From Alphaproteobacteria bacterium (GTDB lineage Bacteria; Pseudomonadota; Alphaproteobacteria; Micavibrionales; CSBR16-224): 13,586 nt of DNA. Positions 8,037 through 13,586 of the stretch are shown one piece after another (the stretch's first letter is position 1; every line of letters begins with the position of its first letter). Below the pieces are notes generated by a model. It saw only the letters and a program-made list of their open reading frames with translations, was not told the origin of the DNA and did no database searches. Made by a program: the position numbers and the translations under genes. The stretch is from positions 1 through 13,586 of the forward strand of contig SKHU01000162.1 in the NCBI GenBank assembly GCA_007116755.1, given 5' to 3'.

Positions 8037-8360
8037 ATGGATAAGCAGCCGCAGAAAAAAACCTATATCGTCGCCTTGAACCGCGACAAATTCGACACAA
8101 GCGGCAAATCCCGCGCCGAGTTGAGCAAAATCTTCAAGGCGCAGACCGAGGCTGTGCTGCCGCTGTTCAAATACGAACTGAAAGAAAACGACCTTGATAA
8201 AGATGTCGAGATCAAGAATCTCGCCCCCAATCTGGGCATGGTGATTATCGCGGCCGCGCCCGAAGATGCGCAGAAAATCGAAAAATTCCGATCCGTGCGC
8301 ACCGTGATGGAAAACCAGAAAATCCACCTCCCCCGCCGTCCGCACAATCCAAAAAGATAA
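8037..8360 (+). CDS. Small protein with an inhibitor-I9-like fold (tentative)
   Basis: 107 residues, no signal peptide or membrane segment, highly charged. Pattern: a first strand TYIVALNRD (about 9-17), a long amphipathic helix (about 21-50), then strand, helix, strand ending in GMVIIAAAPEDAQKI and RSVRTVMENQKIHL (about 71-100). This order resembles the propeptide/inhibitor I9 domain of subtilisins, where a strand, a helix whose residues pack on the sheet, and a final valine-rich strand recur. No subtilase is attached or adjacent, so it would be a free-standing inhibitor or chaperone-like domain. AAGGA lies 6 bases before the ATG (8026-8030), and the dehydrogenase ends 23 bases upstream. The gene is solid; the fold is pattern recognition without a search. 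Confidence 0.8.
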   Translation: MDKQPQKKTYIVALNRDKFDTSGKSRAELSKIFKAQTEAVLPLFKYELKENDLDKDVEIKNLAPNLGMVIIAAAPEDAQKIEKFRSVRTVMENQKIHLPRRPHNPKR

Positions 8361-8437
8361 GCCGAAGCGGTAAAGACAAATCTTGCACCCGTCCCGATCC
8401 TGCGCCAATATAAACGGCATAAACAGCAGAGCAAAAC

Positions 8438-8442
8438 GGGAG
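8438..8442 (+). promoter_or_regulatory. Shine-Dalgarno that sets the start of the thiamine-diphosphate enzyme
   Basis: GGGAG, 9 bases before the ATG at 8452. It favours this start over an in-frame ATG at 8383, whose extra 23 residues (rich in N, R, S) do not look like the family N-terminus. Confidence 0.55.
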
Positions 8443-8451
8443 AAAAGTTTC

Positions 8452-10128
8452 ATGGCAAAGGGAAAACCGCGCAGCGGCGGACGCATTCTGGTTGATGCGT
8501 TAAAAAATCACGGTGTGACAACGGCGTTTTGCGTAGCAGGGGAAAGCTATCTCGATGTGCTGGACGCGTTTTACGACACGCCGGAAATCCGGCTTGTCAC
8601 CTGCCGTCAGGAAGGCGGCGCAGCCTTTATGGCCGAGGCGCAGGGCAAGCTGACCGGAAAGCCCGGCATCTGCCTTGTCACGCGCGGACCCGGCGCATGC
8701 AATGCGTCAATCGGCGTGCATACGGCGATGCAGGATTCAACACCGATGATTCTGCTGGTCGGGCAGGTCGCCCGCGACCAGATCGGCCGCGAAGCGTTTC
8801 AGGAAATCGATTACCGCCGCTTTTTCGCCCCGCCCGTGACCAAATGGGCGGAGCAGATCGATTGCGCCACCCGTATTCCCGAAATGATCGCCCGCGCCTT
8901 CCGTATCGCCACGGAAGGCCGCCCCGGCCCTGTTGTGCTGGCGCTGCCCGAAGATATGCTGTGCGATGCCGTACGCGCCGCCGATGTGCCGCCGCTTTCG
9001 GTGCGTCCGAGCCCGCCTGTAAAAGAGGATATCACGGCACTGAACACGCTGCTGGGAAAAGCAAAACATCCGCTGGCGCTGATCGGCGGCAGCGGCTGGA
9101 CGGACAAAGCCGTGCAGGATTTTACCGAAATCGCCGAAACGCTTGGCCTGCCTGTCGCGTGCGGCTTTCGCCGTCAGGATGCGTTTGCAAGCCGCCATGA
9201 CAATTATATCGGCGAGCTGGGCACGGGTGCGAATCCGAAACTGGTCAAACGTGTGCGGGAGGCCGATTTTGTTCTGGCGCTGGGCACAAGATTGTCGGAA
9301 ATTGTCACGCAGGGCTATACGCTGTTTGACGTGCCGCTGCCGCGGCAGAATCTGGTGCATGTGCATGCTGCCGCCGCCGAAATCGGCAAGGTGTACAGCC
9401 CCGCTCTGGGCATTGCTGCCGGAACGGAAGAATTTTGTGCCGCATGGAAGACGCAGCTGAGTTTCACACAAAAACCCGCATGGACAAAATGGCGCAAGAC
9501 GGCGCGGCAGGATTATCTTGACTGGACGACGATCAAAAAGACCGACACCTTCACGCCGGATATGGATTATATTTTCTCCACCCTGCGCGAAACCCTGCCC
9601 GATGATGCGATTATCACCACCGATGCGGGGAATTTCAGCGTCTGGGCGCAGCGCTATCTCTCCTACGGGCGGCCGGGGCGTTTGCTCGCACCGACCAGCG
9701 GCGCGATGGGATACGGCCTGCCGGCCGCGGTTTCCGCCGCCATTGCACATCCGGACCGCGTTGTAATCGGCATGGCCGGCGACGGCGGCATATTGATGAA
9801 CGGGCAGGAGATTGCCACCGCAGTACAGCAGCAGGCCGCCCCCGTCATGCTGGTTTTCGACAACGGCATGTACGGCACAATCCGCACCCATCAGGAGAAA
9901 ACCTATCCGGGCCGCATCAGCGCTACCAATCTGCACAACCCCGATTTTGCCGCATGGGCGGAAAGTTTCGGCGCAAACGGTTTTTCGGTCAATCAAAACT
10001 CCGATTTCCCCGCCGCGCTGAACGCCGCACTCGGGGATGCCTTGTCCGACCGCAAAAAACCCTCCCTGATTGAAATCAATATGGATTCCGAACAAATTCT
10101 GCCCGGCAAACGCCTTTCGCAGATATAA
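8452..10128 (+). CDS. Thiamine-diphosphate enzyme, acetolactate-synthase-like
   Basis: Cytoplasmic enzyme of 558 residues that decarboxylates a 2-oxo acid through thiamine diphosphate. All three superfamily domains are present. In the PYR domain, E54 in RQEGGAAFMAEA is the catalytic glutamate and RGPGACNA follows. The central domain includes LALGTRLSE. The PP domain has SGAMGYGLPAA and the metal/diphosphate motif GDGG (D444) to N471, matching GDG-X26-N. Length and order match acetolactate synthase large subunits, but no ilvN-type small subunit or ilvC lies nearby, so it may be a catabolic or uncharacterised paralogue with a different acceptor. It lies 91 bases after the small I9-like gene on the same strand, possibly in the same transcript. 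Superfamily is certain; substrate is not. Confidence 0.9.
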   Translation: MAKGKPRSGGRILVDALKNHGVTTAFCVAGESYLDVLDAFYDTPEIRLVTCRQEGGAAFMAEAQGKLTGKPGICLVTRGPGACNASIGVHTAMQDSTPMILLVGQVARDQIGREAFQEIDYRRFFAPPVTKWAEQIDCATRIPEMIARAFRIATEGRPGPVVLALPEDMLCDAVRAADVPPLSVRPSPPVKEDITALNTLLGKAKHPLALIGGSGWTDKAVQDFTEIAETLGLPVACGFRRQDAFASRHDNYIGELGTGANPKLVKRVREADFVLALGTRLSEIVTQGYTLFDVPLPRQNLVHVHAAAAEIGKVYSPALGIAAGTEEFCAAWKTQLSFTQKPAWTKWRKTARQDYLDWTTIKKTDTFTPDMDYIFSTLRETLPDDAIITTDAGNFSVWAQRYLSYGRPGRLLAPTSGAMGYGLPAAVSAAIAHPDRVVIGMAGDGGILMNGQEIATAVQQQAAPVMLVFDNGMYGTIRTHQEKTYPGRISATNLHNPDFAAWAESFGANGFSVNQNSDFPAALNAALGDALSDRKKPSLIEINMDSEQILPGKRLSQI

Positions 10129-10143
10129 CAGATATAAAGAGGC

Positions 10144-10285
10144 TGTTGACAAACTCTTTCCATTGTCATCGCGAGCCGCGATCAGCGGCGCGGCGATCCA
10201 GGAAAGCGGCGAGAACCGTTAGTTTGTGGATTGCCACGCTCCCTTAAGGTCGCTCGCAATGACAAAATGATAGAGTTTGTCAGCA
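10144..10285. mobile_element. MITE-like palindromic element, about 142 bp
   Basis: Long terminal inverted repeats lie at 10144-10176 and 10252-10285, matching at about 28 of 34 aligned positions, with shared cores TGACAAACTCT and GCGAGC. An inner pair, GGCGATCCA (10192-10200) and TGGATTGCC (10227-10235), extends the palindrome, so one strand can fold into a long hairpin. There is no ORF or transposase inside. GATATAAA flanks it at 10131-10138 and 10290-10297, a possible 8-bp target duplication, though a further GATATAA at 10122-10128 weakens this. GTCAT(T/C)GCGAG termini are common in dispersed bacterial repeats. It may also act as a transcript end for the enzyme upstream. Confidence 0.75.
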
Positions 10286-10352
10286 CTCTGATATAAAACG
10301 GCACGGTTTTTGCGACTCCTTATCTGACAGGCCAGGAAAGGAACGCAAAAAA

Positions 10353-10898
10353 ATGAGCGTTATATCCCAAACATCAATGATTCCGGCGCGTTCTGCGCGG
10401 ACGGCGGGTTATATGCCTGTGGCAGGGATGGCAAAAACGCCGACGGTGCTGCCTGCCGCACAGACGGCAAAAGCAGAGAATCTCGGAAAATCCGCAGAAA
10501 AATCCTACGAAAGCAGAACGGCGGGGCTGGCGCGGATGAATGCGAACAACACGGGCGATTTTTCCTTTGCCGATCTGATCGACATCATCAACCCGCTGCA
10601 TCATATTCCCATCGTCGGCTCGTTCTATCGCAGCGCCACGGGCGACGAGATCAAACCCGCAGCGCGCGCATTGGGCGGATTTCTGTTCGGCGGGCCGATC
10701 GGCCTTGTTGCCGGCCTGCTCAACGGCATTATTGCCGGAGCAACAGGCAAAGACATTCCGCAGAATATTGCCTCTGCCGCAGGCGGGAAAAACCGCAAAA
10801 CCCCGTCGGATGAAGAAGTGATGCTGGCCGCCGCGCAAAGCCGCGCCACACATCAAAACAGTTTTCTTGCACGGCAGTCCTTCACAAGGAACTCATAA
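10353..10898 (+). CDS. Hypothetical alphaproteobacterial protein with INPLHHIPIVG core
   Basis: 181 residues, function unknown. The N-terminal 65 residues are low in order (rich in A, T, S, K). A conserved-looking core at about 70-138 begins FADLIDIINPLHHIPIVGSFYR, continues through TGDEIKP, and ends with a glycine-rich hydrophobic stretch (about 107-131, GGFLFGGPIGLVAGLLNGI) that could be a membrane-inserting hairpin. I recall similar INPL-HIP-VG proteins of unknown function in alphaproteobacteria. No signal peptide. AAAGGA lies about 10 bases before the ATG. It stands between the palindromic element and ribF with its own leader, so it may be transcribed alone. Confidence 0.75.
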   Translation: MSVISQTSMIPARSARTAGYMPVAGMAKTPTVLPAAQTAKAENLGKSAEKSYESRTAGLARMNANNTGDFSFADLIDIINPLHHIPIVGSFYRSATGDEIKPAARALGGFLFGGPIGLVAGLLNGIIAGATGKDIPQNIASAAGGKNRKTPSDEEVMLAAAQSRATHQNSFLARQSFTRNS

Positions 10899-10942
10899 CA
10901 CTGTATAAGAAACAAAAATAAGTTCAACTTTCGGCTTTTTTT

Positions 10943-11911
10943 ATGCAGCATTACGCCGTTACAGACTCCGAGTTCGGCAATCCGGCCCTGCGTCAGCAGG
11001 GCTGTGTTCTTGTGATCGGCAATCTTGACGGTGTTCATAATGGCCACCGCGCATTGCTGCGCGCGGCAAAAACGCTGGCCGCGGAAAAAAACGTGAAACT
11101 GGCGGTAATGAGCTTTGCCCCGCATCCGCGGCTGTTTTTTGCGCCCGATGCGCCGCGTTTCCTGCTGACCGATGACGAAACCAAAGCCGCGCTGCTAGCC
11201 GAATGCGGTGTTGATTGTCTTTACAGCGTTCAGTTCAATGCCGTCACCGCCGCCATGTCGGCGCTGGATTTTATCAAAACCCTGCCTGTGGCGACAACGG
11301 GCTGCGGCCATGTGATTGTCGGCGAGGATTTCCGTTTCGGCAAAAACCGTCTGGGCGATGTCGAAATCCTGAAAAAAGCGGGCGGTGCCTACGGCTATGA
11401 CGTGACCGCCGTTCTGCTGCACGGGGACGGGGAAGCACCCGTTTCCTCCAGCCGCATCCGCGATTATATCCGCACGGGCGATATTGCGGCGGCGAACGCG
11501 CTTTTGGGGCGGAGCTGGTTTTATCCGCTGATTTTGCCGGAAAATGCCTGCGCAACGGAAAAAAACGGGATTTGCGCAGCAGAAGCCGCGCCGGAAAACC
11601 CCGATTTGCTGCCGCCTGCCGACGGATATTATACCGGCACGCTGCGCTGCAGACGGACGGGGACGGAAACTGCCGCTTTTGTTTTGCACAACGGGACGGA
11701 TTTGGTTAAAATTTATTTTGATGCGCTGCGCCTTGCGCCGTCACAGTCGCCACCGCGTCCGCCATCACAACCAAAGGGCGGCAGCATCCTGTTCCTGCCC
11801 AAGGCACGCCGTACGGACGCGCCGAAAGAAGGGGAGATCATCGCCGCCCTTGCAGAGCGTTGCGGCAAAGAGCAAAACGAAACGAATTTGAACAAACGGG
11901 AATATTCATGA
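10943..11911 (+). CDS. ribF: RibF: FMN adenylyltransferase with degenerate riboflavin-kinase half
   Basis: Normally bifunctional: riboflavin to FMN (C-terminal kinase), then FMN to FAD (N-terminal adenylyltransferase). The N-terminal half is intact: GNLDGVHNGH at 26-35, FAPHP near 58-62, GEDFRFGKNRLGD at 127-139 and SSSRIR at 168-173. The C-terminal half (about 189-322) has family length but lacks the GFPTAN motif that binds ATP and metal, and the usual glutamate base is not recognisable. Only weak echoes remain (DGYYTG near 227-232; KIYFDAL near 256-262), followed by a proline-rich stretch. It is probably an FAD synthetase only. No Shine-Dalgarno precedes the ATG; a seven-T run abuts it, and an in-frame stop at 10919 rules out a long extension. 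The stop overlaps lspA as ATGA. Confidence 0.9.
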   Translation: MQHYAVTDSEFGNPALRQQGCVLVIGNLDGVHNGHRALLRAAKTLAAEKNVKLAVMSFAPHPRLFFAPDAPRFLLTDDETKAALLAECGVDCLYSVQFNAVTAAMSALDFIKTLPVATTGCGHVIVGEDFRFGKNRLGDVEILKKAGGAYGYDVTAVLLHGDGEAPVSSSRIRDYIRTGDIAAANALLGRSWFYPLILPENACATEKNGICAAEAAPENPDLLPPADGYYTGTLRCRRTGTETAAFVLHNGTDLVKIYFDALRLAPSQSPPRPPSQPKGGSILFLPKARRTDAPKEGEIIAALAERCGKEQNETNLNKREYS

Positions 11912-12498
11912 TAAATGCGGGAACAAAAGCAGGACAGTATTTTTTCTACGGCCTTATTCTGATTTTCAGTGTCGTTTTTATCGACCAGTATTCAAAATGG
12001 GCGATCATCGAATCCGTTCTGCGTGTTGACGGCGAGTTGCTGCCCTTCCGCGAATGGTTCGTCACGCCGCGGCATCTGGAATATTTCATTGATGAGTGGG
12101 AAAGCTACAACTCGATGGAAATTGCTCCGTTTCTGAATTTTGTTATGGTCTGGAATCAGGGCATCAGCTTCGGATTGCTGGACAATAACAAGCCGGAAAT
12201 GGCCTGGCTTTTGACCGGAATTTCGATTGCCATCGCGCTGGGCTTTATCATCTGGCTGGCGCTGACCGACCGTTTTCTGACGGCATTTTCGCTGAGCCTG
12301 ATCTCCGGCGGGGCAATCGGCAACGCCATCGACCGCATGCGTTTTCGCGCCGTGGCCGATTTTATCGAATTTCATATTGCCGGTTTTCACTTTCCCGTTT
12401 TCAATTTTGCTGATATATGTATCACCATCGGCGCGGTAGGGCTGGCCTGGGCGCTGATTTTCGAGCAGCAGAAATCCTATCTGACGGTCGATGTATAA
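11908..12498 (+). CDS. lspA: Lipoprotein signal peptidase (signal peptidase II)
   Basis: Inner-membrane aspartyl peptidase that removes signal peptides from diacylated prolipoproteins at the lipobox cysteine. 196 residues, longer than the roughly 160-170 of most relatives. All conserved blocks are present: DQYSK at 26-30, NQGISFG at 83-89, GGAIGNAIDR at 134-143, catalytic D151 in VADFIEF, and catalytic D169 in FPVFNFAD, with the family spacing of 18. Four membrane helices are expected. The extra length is a polar segment at about 41-72 between the first two blocks. The ATG at 11908 overlaps the ribF stop as ATGA, which fixes the start. The following gene encodes a lipoprotein, a natural substrate. 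Confidence 0.96.
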   Translation: MINAGTKAGQYFFYGLILIFSVVFIDQYSKWAIIESVLRVDGELLPFREWFVTPRHLEYFIDEWESYNSMEIAPFLNFVMVWNQGISFGLLDNNKPEMAWLLTGISIAIALGFIIWLALTDRFLTAFSLSLISGGAIGNAIDRMRFRAVADFIEFHIAGFHFPVFNFADICITIGAVGLAWALIFEQQKSYLTVDV

Positions 12499-13108
12499 AC
12501 GGAACAAACGACAAAAGAAACGGGTGCGGCAATTGAACAACACCATAAACGCAAAGAACGCAAAAACATTTCTGACGCTTTTCTGCCTTGCGGCCGTGAC
12601 CCTGTTTTTAAGCGGTTGCGGTCAGGTGCGCGAGCAGCTCGGCATCGGGCGGCACTCGCCCGACGAGTTTTCGGTTGTCAAACGTGCGCCGCTTTCCCTG
12701 CCGCCGGAATACAGCCTGCTGCCGCCCGACCCGAACGCCCCCAAGCGCGGTGACGCCGCTTCTTCCGAACCCGCCGGACGGCGTGCGGAGGCTGCGGTTT
12801 TCGGACTGGACAGCAGCAGCGCCACTGAAAATATGCCGCCCGAAACCGCGCTTCTGGAACGCGCGGGGGTCTATTACGCCAATCCCGAAATCCGCGATGT
12901 TCTCGACCGCGAGGCCGGATATATCGTCTTTTACGATGAAGGCAAAAGGCTGACCGAGCGCATCATGTTCTGGCAACGCGACCGCGACGAGCCGGTCATG
13001 ATTAACCCGCAGGAAGAGGCCGAGCGTATTCAGAGAAACCGCGAAGACGGCCTGCCGCTGAACGAAGGCGAAACCCCGACCATCCGCCGCCGCACCGGCC
13101 TGTTTTAA
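12491..13108 (+). CDS. DUF3035 (BamF-like) outer-membrane lipoprotein
   Basis: 205-residue lipoprotein. A basic N-terminus and hydrophobic run (about 27-40) end in lipobox LSGC with lipidated C43. The residues after the cysteine, GQ, do not include the aspartate that retains lipoproteins in the inner membrane, so outer-membrane sorting is expected. After it comes the DUF3035 signature PDEFSVVKRAPLSLPPEY (about 57-74) and LLPPDPNAPKRG. DUF3035 proteins correspond to BamF, an alphaproteobacterial accessory subunit of the BAM outer-membrane assembly complex. The remainder is hydrophilic, with EIRDVLDREAGY and a basic end. It overlaps lspA by 8 bases, so it is translationally coupled to the peptidase that matures it. 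The ATG at 12491 gives a long basic N-region; an in-frame TTG at 12533 is an alternative start. Confidence 0.85.
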   Translation: MYKRNKRQKKRVRQLNNTINAKNAKTFLTLFCLAAVTLFLSGCGQVREQLGIGRHSPDEFSVVKRAPLSLPPEYSLLPPDPNAPKRGDAASSEPAGRRAEAAVFGLDSSSATENMPPETALLERAGVYYANPEIRDVLDREAGYIVFYDEGKRLTERIMFWQRDRDEPVMINPQEEAERIQRNREDGLPLNEGETPTIRRRTGLF

Positions 13109-13141
13109 ACCGCATCACCAAAATCAGAAAATACACCCCTT

Positions 13142-13219
13142 TGTCATACCCGTGAAAACGGGCATCTTATAACCGCCTTGATGGAAAGTCATCAGATTCC
13201 CGCATGCGCGGGAATGACA
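13142..13219. repeat. Small palindromic repeat with two stable hairpins
   Basis: TGTCATACCCG (13142-13152) and the inverse of TGTCATTCCCG (13209-13219) bound a 78-bp unit. Inside, CCCGT-GAAA-ACGGG (13149-13162) is a tetraloop hairpin and ATTCCCGC-ATGC-GCGGGAAT (13196-13215) is a perfect 8-bp stem. This is the widespread class of TGTCATTCCCGC-type intergenic repeats. Lying between convergent genes, it may stop or protect both transcripts, but no U tract follows the stems. Confidence 0.75.
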
Positions 13220-13227
13220 CGGCGACG

Positions 13228-13254
13228 AGATTCTTCGCTCTGCTCAGAATGACA
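13228..13254. repeat. Second short dispersed-type repeat (AGATTCTTCGCTC type)
   Basis: A 27-base unit running from AGATTCTTCGCTC to CAGAATGACA, with ATTCT and AGAAT at 13230-13234 and 13246-13250 able to pair. The same wording is familiar from dispersed intergenic repeats in unrelated bacteria. It sits 8 bases after the previous repeat and shares its AATGACA end. Confidence 0.55.
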
Positions 13255-13275
13255 TGTTTAAAGATTTATATCGAC

Positions 13276-13586
13276 CTACACATCACCGAAGCAGATGCCG
13301 AGTGCGCGGGCGGTTTTCATCAGCATGCCGCCGGTTTCCACCTGCTGATAGGATTCGATGGCCTTTTCGATCGGCACGTCGATGACCTCGCGGTCGGACC
13401 AGGCCAGCATGCGGTCGTATTTTCCGGCTTTGACCAGATCAATCCCCTTAACACCGAAAGCAGACGCGATCAGACGGTCGGCCGGAATCGGCGAACAGCC
13501 GCGCTGCACATGCCCCAGCACCGTCACGCGGGTTTCAAATCCGGTCATTTTCGCAATGCGTTCGGCAAAATAATGGCCGATCCCGC
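13276..13586 (-). CDS. 6-phosphofructokinase, C-terminal part
   Basis: Glycolytic phosphorylation of fructose 6-phosphate. The last 102 residues are visible; the gene runs out of the window at its 5' side. FETRVTVLGHVQRG aligns with the E. coli PfkA segment that carries R243, H249 and R252, which bind the phosphate and sugar, and all three are kept. SPIPADRLIASAFGVKGIDLV continues the family pattern. One deviation: the second glycine of QRGG is cysteine. The part that separates ATP- from pyrophosphate-dependent enzymes is outside the window, so phosphate donor is undecided. It converges on the lipoprotein gene across 167 bases of repeats. Confidence 0.92.
   Translation of the reverse strand, partial: GIGHYFAERIAKMTGFETRVTVLGHVQRGCSPIPADRLIASAFGVKGIDLVKAGKYDRMLAWSDREVIDVPIEKAIESYQQVETGGMLMKTARALGICFGDV

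Noticed and set aside
7030..8100. 356-codon minus-strand frame opposite the dehydrogenase
   Set aside because: Antisense of a complete dehydrogenase with an intact active site; cysteine-rich translation without recognisable domains.
8737..10152. 471-codon minus-strand frame opposite the thiamine enzyme
   Set aside because: The plus-strand frame carries all superfamily motifs; the antisense product is arginine- and glycine-rich with none.
10286..10352. Intrinsic terminator at AAAAC-GGCACG-GTTTTT
   Set aside because: The stem is only five A/T-rich pairs; too weak to call.
10899..10942. FMN riboswitch before ribF
   Set aside because: Only 44 bases separate the genes and no FMN-element sequence is visible; the space is too short.
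13142..13254. CRISPR-like repeat array
   Set aside because: The units are different palindromes without a constant repeat and spacer period.

Overview
The window looks like ordinary chromosome from an alphaproteobacterium with moderately high GC. The best lineage clues are a DUF3035 (BamF-type) lipoprotein gene directly after lspA, and a small protein with an INPLHHIPIVG core that I associate with alphaproteobacteria. No tRNA, rRNA, CRISPR array, phage gene or transposase gene is visible. Genus cannot be named from this sequence.

Left part (1-6278, minus strand): a tightly packed oligopeptide-uptake operon. In transcription order it holds a secreted family-5 substrate-binding protein, an unrecognised single-pass membrane protein, a DppB/OppB-type permease, a DppC/OppC-type permease, and after 66 bases a prolyl-oligopeptidase-family (S9A) enzyme cut by the window edge just after its catalytic serine. 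The middle genes are joined by a 3-base gap and two ATGA overlaps. The likely logic is peptide capture, import, then cytoplasmic cleavage. No ATPase gene (DppD/F type) is visible.

Middle part (6342-10128, plus strand): a small two-helix membrane protein, a Glu/Leu/Phe/Val dehydrogenase, a 107-residue protein that may have an inhibitor-I9-like fold, and a thiamine-diphosphate enzyme of the acetolactate-synthase superfamily. The dehydrogenase and the small protein are closely spaced and probably cotranscribed. A MITE-like inverted-repeat element (about 10144-10285) follows.

Right part (10353-13108, plus strand): an alphaproteobacterial hypothetical protein, ribF, lspA and a BamF-like lipoprotein. 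ribF and lspA overlap by ATGA, and lspA and the lipoprotein gene overlap by 8 bases. ileS, which commonly lies between ribF and lspA, is absent. RibF keeps its FMN-adenylyltransferase motifs but lacks the recognisable riboflavin-kinase motifs. A cluster of small palindromic repeats (13142-13254) separates this group from the convergent 3' end of a 6-phosphofructokinase gene at the right edge.

I see no clear new system. The points most worth a second look are the peptide-import/peptidase operon with its unknown membrane gene, the degenerate RibF kinase half, the free-standing I9-like protein and the inverted-repeat element.
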